From assembly GCA_963792785.1 (NCBI GenBank), contig CAWBXO010000001.1, forward strand, positions 620,001 through 684,000: a stretch of 64,000 bases of DNA. Direction: 5' to 3'. Each line of letters begins with the position of its first letter. Position 1 is the stretch's first letter. The stretch is from CAWIMX01 sp963792785. GTDB lineage: Bacteria; Acidobacteriota; Vicinamibacteria; Vicinamibacterales; CAVVIG01. Shown here one piece after another: positions 31,794 through 45,599 of the stretch. The translations under genes were made by a program, and so were the position numbers. Under the pieces are notes generated by a model, which ran no database searches, was not told the origin of the DNA, and worked only from the letters and a program-made list of their open reading frames with translations.

Positions 31794-32490
31794 GTGAGAC
31801 TCATGGACCGACGCGGGATCGTCCTTCGACTCCTCGGTCGGCACGCAAGATCCTCATCGGCATCACCGGGCCTCGCGCTGTTCCTCTATCTCCTCATCCA
31901 CATCGCCGGCAACCTGATCGTCTTCCTCGGCCCGGCGACCTTCAACAAGTACGCGTTCACGCTCGAGAGCAACCCGCTCCTGCCGATCATCGAGCTCGTG
32001 CTGCTCCTGCTCTTCCTGATCCACATCTCAAGGCCGTCCGGATGTACCTGCGCGAACCAGGCAGGCGCGGCCGGTGGCCTACGCGCAGAAGAAGTCGGCC
32101 GGCGCGCCCAGCCGCAAGTCGCTTCGCGTCCTCCACGATGATCTTCTCGGGGCTGTGGCTGCTGGTCTTCCTGCATCATCCACGTGCAAGGCGTTCACGA
32201 GGGCTGGGGCCACGAGTACGAGTGGGCGGCCGGCGGACGCGATCTCTACCGCCAGGAGATGGAGAACTTCGCCAACCCGCTGATGGTCGGCCTTCTACGT
32301 CCTCAGCATGCTCGTCGTCGGCTCGCATCTCTGGCACGGCATCTCGAGCGCGTTCCAGTCGCTCGGCGTCGACCAGCCGGCTGGACGCCGCGCGCTCCTG
32401 GCGGCCGGCAAGGTCGGTCGCGGTGCTCATCGCCGGCGGCTTCATCGTCATCGCCCTCTGGGCGCACTTCGCTGGGAGGCGCGCGGTAGC

Positions 32491-32494
<4 letters not shown>
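31794..32494 (+). CDS. sdhC: Succinate dehydrogenase cytochrome b subunit (b558 type, frameshifted)
   Basis: Single-polypeptide five-helix membrane anchor with heme b for succinate:quinone reductase; no SdhD is present. Segments: LALFLYLLIHIAGNLIVFLG, ELVLLLLFLIHIS, MIFSGLWLLVFL, FYVLSMLVVGSHLWHGI and FIVIALWAHF; His residues in several helices are heme-ligand candidates. The start is GTG 31794, with TGAGGT 7 nt upstream. Breaks are near 31850, 32030, 32070, 32130, 32170, 32290 and 32390-32420. It ends in ATGA overlap with sdhA. Confidence 0.85.
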
Positions 32495-35183
<2,689 letters not shown>

Positions 35184-35203
35184 GGCGGACCTACAGGTCC
35201 GCC
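35184..35203 (+). terminator. Hairpin at the sdhB stop
   Basis: A perfect 8-bp stem, GGCGGACC-TACA-GGTCCGCC, begins at the base after the sdhB TAG. It is the likely end of the sdhCAB transcript. A second small dyad (CCGGCT/AGCCGG) follows near 35213-35226. Confidence 0.6.
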
Positions 35204-35249
35204 GTCCGCAGCGCCCGGCTTCAGCCGGACCCGATCGCCGCCCGACACC

Positions 35250-35409
35250 CCGCCTCGGCACACACGAACGTCGGCGCGGCAAAACGCGCCACTGGCATCA
35301 TCGGCTTCTGCCATGGCGCTCGGGCCAGGCTTGGCCTCTCGCGGAGGAGGCCGGCGCCGCGTTTTGGCACTTCTGCCGTCGCGCCGAGTTCTACTGTGTG
35401 CCGAGGCGG
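35250..35409. repeat. Long imperfect dyad between convergent sdhB and the cupin gene
   Basis: Outer arms 35250-35264 and 35395-35409 are a perfect 15-bp inverted repeat (CCGCCTCGGCACACA). Inside, GTCGGCGCG...CAAAACGCG on the left matches CGCGTTTTG...CGCGCCGA on the right, so most of the 160 bp can fold on itself. The 35184-35589 gap contains only this element, the sdhB hairpin and the 23-nt tandem repeat; no gene is seen. Confidence 0.7.
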
Positions 35410-35482
35410 AGTGCCGGCCGGCTAGGATGCGTCCAACTCAAGCTGGCCCGCCATCAAGCGCACTCCAGCCCCGTGCAGCGTG

Positions 35483-35587
35483 AGTTCCGAGCCCCCTGCA
35501 GCGTGAGTTCCCAGCACACTGGTGCGTCAGTTCCCAGCACCCTGGTGCGTCAGTTCCCAGCACCCTGGTGCTCAGCACCCAGCACCT
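35483..35587 (-). repeat. 23-nt tandem repeat after the cupin gene
   Basis: Four full units and one partial start AGTTCC/AGCACC at 35483, 35506, 35529, 35552 and 35574, an exact 23-nt period for the first four. Each unit contains GCACC..GGTGC, a small dyad. The tract ends 2 nt from the cupin gene stop (35590). Confidence 0.9.
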
Positions 35588-35589
35588 TT

Positions 35590-36198
35590 CTAAGACTTGG
35601 GTTCGATTTCGACGAGTTCGAGCGGATCCGTGCCTGCGGCGAGCGGGTTCGACGTGCCGGCGGGGCGCCACTGCGCCGTGCCCGGCCCCATGCCGCCCTT
35701 CACGGTCACCGCCATCCATCCGGCTTCGTGGGTGTGCGGCTCGAGACGCTCGCCCGGCGGCACCGTGACGCGGTAGATCCGGACGCGGTCGTTCTCGCCC
35801 TCGAGCTTGTGCCAGGCGGAGTCCGCCACCGCCGCCGCATGCGGATGGTCCGTCCCAAGCAGGTCGACCTCGATGAACCGCGCGACACCCGGCCCGGCGT
35901 TGGTGACGGTGTGGGAGTAGCCCCCCTTGTTGAAGGTGGCCCGGCCGATCCGGCTGAGGGTCTGCGCGTCGTCACGCCCGAGCGCGAGCGTGACGATCAC
36001 GTTATCGGCGAGATGCGAGTGGTTCAGCGTCACGTACCCGGACGGGAAGGTCGCGTCGAGCACGCGCACGAAGTCGTTCGCGAAGACGAGGTGGTGGTGG
36101 GGCTCCTGCTGCGCCGGCACGGCCGAGGGATCCAGCCGCTGCTGGGCCGACAGGGTGGAGACGCCGACGAGGCAGACGGCCGCGAGGAGCCACTTCAT
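35590..36198 (-). CDS. Secreted cupin-domain protein
   Basis: A 202-residue exported protein. The N-terminal signal peptide (MKWLLAAVCLVGVSTLSAQQ) probably ends after LSA. Cupin-like beta-barrel segments carry His clusters: EPHHHLVFAND, TLNHSHLADNV, and PPGERLEPHTHEAGW. These could bind a metal. There is no recognised enzymatic signature, so the function is unknown. It is downstream of mdh on the minus strand but separated by the mdh start, so it may be transcribed alone. Confidence 0.75.
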   Translation of the reverse strand: MKWLLAAVCLVGVSTLSAQQRLDPSAVPAQQEPHHHLVFANDFVRVLDATFPSGYVTLNHSHLADNVIVTLALGRDDAQTLSRIGRATFNKGGYSHTVTNAGPGVARFIEVDLLGTDHPHAAAVADSAWHKLEGENDRVRIYRVTVPPGERLEPHTHEAGWMAVTVKGGMGPGTAQWRPAGTSNPLAAGTDPLELVEIEPKS

Positions 36199-36248
36199 GC
36201 GCCTAGCCTACCTTGATAACCCCCACCAGTTCCTTCACGGCCGCCGCG

Positions 36249-37135
36249 CTACTTCTTGAAGGCCGCGTCTTCCTCCGGCGTGAGCTTGATCTGGATGATC
36301 TCCTCGAGCCCGCGGGCGCCGAGCTTCACCGGCACGCCGACGAAGAGGCCGTTCACCCCGTATTCGCCCTGCAGGTAGCACCGAGCACGGCAGGATCTTG
36401 TGCTTGTCGAGCAGGATCGCCTCGACCATCTCGGTCGCCGACGCGCCCGGCGCGTACCAGGCGCTCGTGCCGACGAGCTTCGTGATCTCGGCGCCGCCGG
36501 CGGCCGTCCGCGCCACGATCCGGTCGATCGTCGCCTGATCCATCAGATCCGTGATCGGAATGCCCGCCACCGTGGAATAGCGCGGCAGCGGCACCATGGT
36601 GTCGCCGTGGCCGCCGAGCACGAAGGCGTGCACGTTCTCGACCGACACGTGGAGCTCCGCCGCGATGAACGACCGCATCCGCGACGAGTCGAGCACGCCG
36701 GCCATGCCGATCACCCGCTCGCGCGGGAATTTGCTCAGCTTGAAGATGGCCTGCGCCATCGCGTCGAGCGGGTTCGCCACGGGCACGATGATGCAGTTGC
36801 GGCGAGTACTTGACGATCTGCTCGGTGACCGCCTCCATGATCTTGTAGTTCACGTTCAGCAGGTCGTCGCGGCTCATGCCGGGCTTGCGCGGCATCCCCG
36901 AGGTGACGACCACGACGTCCGAATTCGCGCTCTCGGCGTAGTCGCTCGTGCCGAGGATGCGGGCATCCGACCCATACACCGGACAGGCTTCGAGCATGTC
37001 GAGCGCGATGCCCGACGCCTTCTGGTCCGCGATGTCGATGACCACGACGTCGGCGAGCTGCTTCTCCGCCACTCCGCGAGCGACCGTCGCGCCCACGTTG
37101 CCCGCCCCGCCGACGACCGTCACTTTCCGATTCAT
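36249..37135 (-). CDS. mdh: Malate dehydrogenase (two frameshifts)
   Basis: NAD-dependent oxidation of malate to oxaloacetate; LDH-like MDH, ~294 residues. VTVVGGAGNVGATVARGVAE binds NAD. GMPRKPGMSRDDLLNVN has Arg residues that define malate rather than lactate specificity. GGHGDTMVPLPRYSTVAGIP holds the catalytic His. Breaks near 36805 and 36380 each need one base removed. The end is placed at the TAG 36249-36251 (PEEDAAFKK). It lies directly downstream of icd, separated by a repeat tract. Confidence 0.93.
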
Positions 37136-37144
37136 GCGCGTCTC

Positions 37145-37237
37145 CTCACCCCATCACCACATCTCACCAACTCACCAACTCACCCAATCACCCAATCACC
37201 ATGATTACCCAATCACCAGATTACCCAATCACCAGAT

Positions 37238-37240
<3 letters not shown>
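37145..37240 (-). repeat. 8/16-nt tandem repeat after icd
   Basis: Plus-strand units CTCACCAA, CCCAATCA and ATTACCCAATCACCAG (16 nt, repeated) fill the gap from near the mdh start to the icd stop (37238-37240, inside the tract). TGA and TAA occur repeatedly on the coding strand. Confidence 0.85.
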
Positions 37241-38473
<1,233 letters not shown>

Positions 38474-38510
38474 GTGCTTTTAGGTCAGGTCCCCAGCGCC
38501 ACGCGCGCGA

Positions 38511-38545
38511 TTCTCCACAGGAACTGTGGAAAACTCTGTGGAAAA
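38511..38545. promoter_or_regulatory. Cluster of three TTTTCCACA-like boxes forming a dyad
   Basis: TTCTCCACAG (38511-38520) and CTGTGGAAAA (38524-38533) make a 10-bp near-perfect inverted repeat around GAA. A second TGTGGAAAA (38537-38545) follows in direct orientation, 12 nt on. Two of the three match the relaxed DnaA box TTWTNCACA. The group lies 38 nt before the icd start and could be DnaA sites or an operator. The remainder of 38474-38682 shows only a TATACT (38656-38661) before the cytochrome gene. Confidence 0.55.
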
Positions 38546-38682
38546 GGACGCGCGTTTGCATCGTTGTGACGCCGCTATCGGAATGTTTTAGCGAATTGCA
38601 CCATCGCAGGGCGGGTGTACGACCGCCACGTTCGTCTTCGACAAAACTCCCGGATTATACTGTAGGCAAGGAGTCCGACATC

Positions 38683-39105
38683 ATGCGCTATCGCACGCCG
38701 CTCCTCTGGGCCCTCGTCGCCGTCTGTGGCGGTTCGCTGACGCTCGCGGCGCAGTCCGCCAGCGCGCGCCGGCGCGCCGAAGCCGCCGCGATGGTCAATC
38801 CGGTGCCCGTGTCCAACGAGTCGCTCGACCTCGGGCGCCGCGTCTACTGGGGTGAGTGCGTGGCGTGCCACGGCGAGCTCGCCGACGGCGACAGCAAGAT
38901 GTCGTATTCGCTCGACCCGGTGCCGCCAAGTCTGGTGGACGCCGAGACCAAGTTCGGCAACTCCGACGGCGAGATGTTCGTCGTCATCCGCGACGGCGTC
39001 AAAGACACCTCGATGAAGCCCTACACGGGCATGCTCACCGAGCCGCAGATGTGGAGTGTCATCAACTACATCCGCACGCTCGCGCCCCAGACCTCCCAAC
39101 ACTGA
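38683..39105 (+). CDS. Periplasmic mono-heme cytochrome c
   Basis: A 140-residue exported cytochrome. The signal peptide (LLWALVAVCGGSLTLAAQSA) is followed by GRRVYWGECVACHGELADGD, the heme c motif CVACH, and a distal KMSYS/GMLTEPQMWSVINYI region with candidate Met axial ligands. The start is ATG 38683, with AAGGAG at the right distance. Upstream in-frame codons are rejected because the signal peptide and ribosome site fit this start. It lies 14 nt before serA and may carry electrons from the bc complex. Confidence 0.88.
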   Translation: MRYRTPLLWALVAVCGGSLTLAAQSASARRRAEAAAMVNPVPVSNESLDLGRRVYWGECVACHGELADGDSKMSYSLDPVPPSLVDAETKFGNSDGEMFVVIRDGVKDTSMKPYTGMLTEPQMWSVINYIRTLAPQTSQH

Positions 39106-39119
39106 GTCCGCTCGCCAAC

Positions 39120-40737
39120 ATGAAAATAGTCGTCGCCGACGATCTTCCCGCATCCGCGATCGCCCTGCTCCGAACTGAAACCGGATGGACCGTGGACGCC
39201 AAAAGCGGGCGTCCACCCGAAATTCTCGCCGCCGCCCTGGCCGACGCCGACGCCCTGATGGTCCGGAGCGCCACCAAGGTCACCGCGGATCTCATGGCCG
39301 CCGCCCCCCGCCTCCGCATCGTCGCCCGGGCGGGCACCGGCGTCGACAACGTGGACGTCCCGGCCGCCAGTGCCCGCGGCATTCTGGTGGTCAATGCCCC
39401 AGGCGCCAACAGCATCAGCGTCGCCGAGCACGCCTGCGCCCTGATGCTCGCGCTCGCCCGTTCCGTGCCGGCCGCCGACCGGGCCATGAAGGACGGCAAG
39501 TGGGAGAAGAAGCGCTTCCTCGGCACCGAGCTCCGCGGGAAGACGCTCGGAATCGTCGGCCTCGGGCGGATCGGCCAGGAGGTCGCCCGCCGGGCGCGCC
39601 CGTTCGGGATGCGCCTGGTGGCGCACGATCCCTTCATCTCGACGCAGGCCGCCGAGTCGATGGGCGTGGAGCTGCTGTCGCTCGACGACCTCTGCGCGAC
39701 CGCGGACTACGTCACGCTCCACATGCCGTCGACGCCGCAGACCAAGCACCTGTTCAACGACGAACGGTTCGCGACGTGCAAGCCGGGGATCCGCCTGATC
39801 AACACGGCCCGCGGCGAACTGATTGACGAGGCGGCGCTGCAGCGGGCGATCGAAGCCGGCATCGTGGGCGGGGCCGGCCTGGACGTCTTCAATACGGAGC
39901 CGCCCAAGGACTGGACGCTCGCGAAGCTGCCCCAGGTCGTGGCGACACCCCACATCGCGGCGTCCACCGAGGAGGCGCAGGAACTGGTCGGCCTCGAGAC
40001 CGCGGCGACCGTCCGCGACTTCCTGCGTGACGGCCTGGTCCGCAACGCGGTGAACTTCCCGTCGGTCTCGCCCGACGAGCTGCAGCGGCTGCAGCCGTGG
40101 ATCCGCCTCGCCGACACGCTGGGGTCGATCGTCGCCCAGATGGGCCCGGCGCGCATCGGCGCCCTCGGCGTCCGCACTTACGGCGCCCTGGCCGAAAGCC
40201 GGGCGATCCAGGTGCTGGCGAGCAGCGCCGCGGCCGGCGATGCTCCGGCCGATTCTGTCCTCGGGCGTCTCGATCGTGAACGCGCGCGCCGCGGCCGACG
40301 AGCGCGACATCGACATCGTCGAATCGCGCAGCCCGCGGGCGCGGTACTACACGAACCTGCTGTCGGTGAAACTCGCCCCGGCCGCCGACGCCATCGACGC
40401 GTCCACCGACCGGTGGGCCGAAGGCACGGTGTTCGAGCCGAACAGCCCGCGCCTGACGTCGGTGCGCGGCGTGAACGTCGAGGCGCCGCTCTCGGGCACG
40501 CTCCTCATCATCGCCAACGACGACCAGCCGGGCGTCATCGGCGAGGTCGGCACGATCCTCGGCCGCCAGGGCGTGAACATCGCCAGCTTCGCCCTCGGGC
40601 GCGGCACGAACGGCGCCGTGGGCGTCGTCAACGTCGACGAGGACGCCAGCCAGCCCGGCGCCCTCGACGCGGCGATGGAGTCGATCAAGAAGATCGCCGC
40701 CGTCCGCGAGGCCTGGGCCATCAGGCTAACGGATTAG
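39120..40737 (+). CDS. serA: D-3-phosphoglycerate dehydrogenase (one frameshift)
   Basis: First step of serine synthesis. DALMVRSATKVTADLM and RIVARAGTGVDNVDVPAA open it. The NAD motif GIVGLGRIGQEVARRA, catalytic INTARGELIDEAAL and the active His in VVATPHIAASTEEAQ are intact. After an ASB-type intervening domain there is a C-terminal ACT domain (LIIANDDQPGVIGEVGTILG). A break near 40245 needs one base removed. The ~538-residue length matches the long SerA class. The TAG at 40735 touches the 45-bp inverted repeat. Confidence 0.94.
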
Positions 40738-40856
40738 AAGTCAGGAAGTCAGGAAGTTGGGGGATGAACGAAGTTAGGAAGTTCGACGCCGCGACGCTGT
40801 CCCGCATCTCCACTTCCTAACTTCGTTCATCCTCCAAGTTCCTGACTTCCTGACTT
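40738..40856. terminator. 45-bp near-perfect inverted repeat between convergent serA and lipid kinase genes
   Basis: Arms 40738-40782 and 40812-40856 match at 43 of 45 positions with a 29-nt loop. The arms themselves are built of AAGTCAGG-type 8-nt units. The element fills the whole gap between the two facing stop codons (TAG 40735-40737 and TAA 40856-40858). It is a plausible bidirectional terminator, although no run of T follows either arm. Confidence 0.85.
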
Positions 40857-41731
40857 TAGACAACATAGAGGGCCCTGGAGTGGACGCGGGCCCTCAGCGT
40901 CGTCCCTCCCCGCACCGGTTCTCCATCGACGTGAAACGCCAGCGGGCGGTCGCTTTCGATCGTGACCGCCGCCGATCGCCGCGACGACCAGAGGCGGCTG
41001 CGCTCGATCCGGCCCGTGACGAGCCACGGCAACTGGCCGAGCGTGTGGAGGCGCGACCGCTCCTCGACCACGACGACGTCGAGCGCGCCGTCGTCCACGC
41101 GGGCACCTGGCGCGATCTTGATTCGGTTGCCGAAGTCGGTGCCGTTCGCGATGGTGACGAGGAGGGCGCGCGTGCGAACGGTCTCGCCGTCGGTGCGGAT
41201 CGTGTACTCGGCGCTCGGGTAGTCGAGGAGGGCCCGGGCGGTCAGCCAGGCGTAGGCGCTGAGGCCGCGCCGCGTGTTCGACGGCGCCGCGAATCGCGCG
41301 GCGATCTCGGCGTCGAATCCCACACCGGCCACATTCACGAACAGCCGGCCTTCGATCTCGCCCACGTCGATGGCGCGCGCGTCGCCGTCGAGCGCGCGCC
41401 CGAGGGCCCGCGCCGGATCGCGCGGGACGCCCAGCGCGGAGGCGAGGCCGTTGCCGGATCCGGCCGGCACAATGCCCATCGGCACGTCCGTGAAGGCCAG
41501 GGCCGACGCGACTTCGTTGACCGTGCCGTCGCCGCCCCACACCACCACGCGCCGCACGCCGCGCCCAAGTGCGGCCCGGGCGAGTGCGTGGGCGTGCCCA
41601 CCGTGCTCGGTCACGAACACGTCGACGCCGGCGCCGCGTCCCTCGGCCACCGCGACCGCCAGCTCCGCCCGGCGCGCGCCGTGCGCGGCCGTCCCCCCGC
41701 CGGCGATGGGGTTGATGATGACGACCGGGTC
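40856..41731 (-). CDS. YegS/DagK-family lipid kinase (start unclear)
   Basis: Diacylglycerol/lipid kinase family. VVIINPIAGGGTAAHGARR (nucleotide-binding NPxxG), VVVWGGDGTVNEVASAL (GGDGT catalytic loop) and GIVPAGSGNGLASALGVP are clear; the C-terminus has a beta-sandwich (TDFGNRIKIAPGARVDDGAL). Coding sequence clearly starts near 41731, at the stop of the upstream gene, but no ATG, GTG or TTG is found there. Either a start codon is altered by an indel or the first usable one is GTG 41650, which would delete the NPxxG motif. Confidence 0.82.
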   Translation of the reverse strand, partial: DPVVIINPIAGGGTAAHGARRAELAVAVAEGRGAGVDVFVTEHGGHAHALARAALGRGVRRVVVWGGDGTVNEVASALAFTDVPMGIVPAGSGNGLASALGVPRDPARALGRALDGDARAIDVGEIEGRLFVNVAGVGFDAEIAARFAAPSNTRRGLSAYAWLTARALLDYPSAEYTIRTDGETVRTRALLVTIANGTDFGNRIKIAPGARVDDGALDVVVVEERSRLHTLGQLPWLVTGRIERSRLWSSRRSAAVTIESDRPLAFHVDGEPVRGGTTLRARVHSRALYVV

Positions 41732-42230
41732 AGCGGAGCGCGAGATGCACCTCGACGCCGTTGTCGACCTCGCGCAAGTCCGCCGCGTCGTCTGAGAGGT
41801 GCTCGACGCGGTAGCGCGACAGCAGCACGTCCCCTTCCTTCACGAGATAGACGCCGCTCGCTCCGGAGATGATGGCCGTGCGGACCGGACCGCCGGGCCC
41901 GGCGTCTTCGGCCATGCCGGCGAGCCTGAGGTCAAGCGCCCGAGGCGCGGGAGGCGCCGCGATCACGGAATTCGTCGGGGTCTCGATCGCGCGGTCCGCG
42001 CGGTCGGGAAACGCGAAGACGTTTCTCTGGAGCGACGGCGCCGTCTCGGGCCGCAGCCGGTCGTGGAGGCGCTCGACTTCACGCGCCAGCTCCGCGCCCG
42101 ACTGTTCCACGACCCGCGCGCGAGCGCGCGGCGGCGTGTACGGCCGCGGTGCGGGCGCCGCGGCCCACGCGAGCCACGACACGAGTGCGCCGACACCGAC
42201 GCCGATCGCGACGGGACGCGTGAAATTCAT
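41730..42230 (-). CDS. Small membrane-anchored protein (GspC/PilP-like?)
   Basis: About 166 residues. A single N-terminal membrane segment (VAIGVGVGALVSWLAWAAA) is followed by an Arg/Ala/Pro-rich linker and a C-terminal domain (LRLAGMAEDAGPGGPVRTAI; YLVKEGDVLLSRYRVEHLSD). The 'activity plus G..L..YRV' pattern recalls the inner-membrane clamp proteins of type II secretion or type IV pili. This is a weak resemblance only. ATG 42230 is preferred; ATG 42260 would add ten residues. It is divergent from kdsB. Confidence 0.6.
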   Translation of the reverse strand: MNFTRPVAIGVGVGALVSWLAWAAAPAPRPYTPPRARARVVEQSGAELAREVERLHDRLRPETAPSLQRNVFAFPDRADRAIETPTNSVIAAPPAPRALDLRLAGMAEDAGPGGPVRTAIISGASGVYLVKEGDVLLSRYRVEHLSDDAADLREVDNGVEVHLALR

Positions 42231-42284
42231 GGCTGCGCGAGTGGATCGTAGCACGCGCATTTCTCGACTGTGTTATTATTCGTC

Positions 42285-43071
42285 GTGCACCCCGCGTCGA
42301 CTGGCACTGCGGTCGATTCCCGTTCTTCCCCTCGCATCGCCGCCCTCATCCCCGCCCGATACGCCTCGACGCGGTTCCCCGGCAAGGCCCTCGCCGATCT
42401 CGACGGCTATCCGATGATCGAGCACGTGTACCGGCGCGCCGCGTCGTCGCCCGGGCGTCTCGGACGTCATCGTCGCGACCGACGATGTGCGCATCGCGGC
42501 CGCCGTGCGGGCATTCGGCGGCGACGTGCGGCTGACGCGCGAGGACCACGCGAACGGCACCGACCGCCTCGCCGAGGTCGCCGCCGCGCTCGACTGCGAC
42601 ATCGTCGTGAACGTGCAGGGCGACGAGCCGCTCATCGATCCGCGCGCCATCGCGCAGGCGATCGAGCCGTTCGCCGACCCGGCGGTCCAGGTCACGACGC
42701 TCTGCCACCGCCTCGCGGACCCGGCGGAACTCGCCGATCCGAACGTGGTGAAAGTGGTCGTGGACCGCGGCGGGCTTCGCCCTCTATTTCTCGCGCGCGC
42801 CCATTCCCTTCGTGCGGGACCCGCGCAGCCGGCTGGCCGCCGCTCTTCCGGCACATCGGGCTCTACGCGTACCGCCGCCGGCCCTGCTCGTCCTCGCGTC
42901 GCTCGCGCCGACCCCGCTCGAGCGGGCCGAATCGCTCGAACAGCTGCGGGCGCTCGAGCACGGCATCCGCATCCGCGCGGTCGAGACCGAGTACGAGTCG
43001 GTCGGCGTCGACACGCCGGCCGATCTGGAACACGTGCGCGCGCTTCTCTTCGAGACCTCGAGGTGGACTCC

Positions 43072-43075
<4 letters not shown>
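42285..43075 (+). CDS. kdsB: 3-deoxy-manno-octulosonate cytidylyltransferase (frameshifted)
   Basis: Activates Kdo as CMP-Kdo for LPS inner core. AALIPARYASTRFPGKALAD opens the fold. HANGTDRLAEVAAALDCDIV, NVQGDEPLIDPRAI and the C-terminal TEYESVGVDTPADLEHVRAL follow. Breaks occur near 42453, 42772 and 42825-42880. The start is taken at GTG 42285, with TATTAT ending 5 nt before it. The stop overlaps the pyrG ATG (ATGA). Confidence 0.9.
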
Positions 43076-44735
<1,660 letters not shown>

Positions 44736-44747
44736 GCGGCGGGCCGA

Positions 44748-44753
44748 TATAAT
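44748..44753 (+). promoter_or_regulatory. TATAAT just before the kdsA start
   Basis: A perfect -10 hexamer ends 6 nt before the kdsA GTG. If used, the transcript would start at or next to the start codon (leaderless). No -35 is recognisable. It lies in the 24-nt pyrG-kdsA gap. Confidence 0.4.
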
Positions 44754-44759
44754 GGCGTC

Positions 44760-45599
44760 GTGCGCCCGGTAGAAGTCGGCGGCGTCGCGCTGGGCGACGG
44801 CCGTCCGCTCGTCCTCATCGCCGGCCCCTGTGTCATCGAGAGCGAGGCCCACGCGACCGCGGTCGCCGAGCGCCTCGTCGCGATCGCGCGGCGGGTCCGG
44901 ATGCCCTTCATCTTCAAGGCGTCCTACGACAAGGCGAACCGGACGTCGGCGCGGTCCTTCCGGGGCCCGGGCCTGGCCGAGGGCCTGCGCATCCTCGCGG
45001 GCATCAAGCAGGCGACGGGCGTGCCGATCCTGACCGACATCCACGAGGCGGCGCAGGCGGCGCCGGCGGCCGAGGTCGCCGACGTGCTGCAGATCCCGGC
45101 GTTCCTGGCGCGGCAGACCGACCTGCTGGAGGCGGCGGCCCGCACGGGGCGCGCCGTGAACATCAAGAAGGGCCAGTTCATGGCGCCCGACGACATGCGG
45201 CACGCCGTCGACAAGGTCACCGCCGCCGGCAATGCGCGCGTGTTCATCACCGAGCGCGGCTCGAGCTTCGGGTATCACAACCTCGTCGTCGACATGCGCG
45301 CGTTTCCGATCATGCGCGCCCTGGGCGTGCCCGTCGTCTTCGACGTCACCCACAGCCTGCAGTTGCCGGGCGGCGGCGACGGCGTGACCGCCGGCCAGGC
45401 CGAGTTCATCGAGCCGCTGGCGTCGGCCGGCGTGGCCGCCGGGGTGGACGGCGTGTTCCTCGAGGTGCACGACAACCCCGCCCAGGCCAGGAGCGACGCG
45501 CAGAACGCGCTCCACCTCGACCTCCTCGAGCCGCTCCTCCGCCGTCTGCAGGCGATCGACGCGATCGCGAAGAGCGCGGAGGCCCCCGCCCATGGCTGA
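44760..45599 (+). CDS. kdsA: 3-deoxy-8-phosphooctulonate synthase
   Basis: Condenses arabinose 5-phosphate with PEP to Kdo 8-phosphate. It is intact at 279 residues. Motifs: IAGPCVIESEAHA, FKASYDKANRTSARSFRGPG, LQIPAFLARQTDLL, NIKKGQFMAPDDM, ERGSSFGYHNLVVDMR and VFDVTHSLQLPGGG. The start is GTG 44760; an ATG at 44752 is out of frame. The end overlaps the kdsD start by 8 nt. Confidence 0.96.
   Translation: MRPVEVGGVALGDGRPLVLIAGPCVIESEAHATAVAERLVAIARRVRMPFIFKASYDKANRTSARSFRGPGLAEGLRILAGIKQATGVPILTDIHEAAQAAPAAEVADVLQIPAFLARQTDLLEAAARTGRAVNIKKGQFMAPDDMRHAVDKVTAAGNARVFITERGSSFGYHNLVVDMRAFPIMRALGVPVVFDVTHSLQLPGGGDGVTAGQAEFIEPLASAGVAAGVDGVFLEVHDNPAQARSDAQNALHLDLLEPLLRRLQAIDAIAKSAEAPAHG

Noticed and set aside
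35483..35587. CRISPR array
   Set aside because: Units are directly adjacent with no unique spacers, 23 nt is too short, and no cas gene is present.
38474..38682. Replication origin at the DnaA-like boxes
   Set aside because: Only three boxes, no long AT-rich unwinding region and no dnaA, dnaN or gidA nearby.
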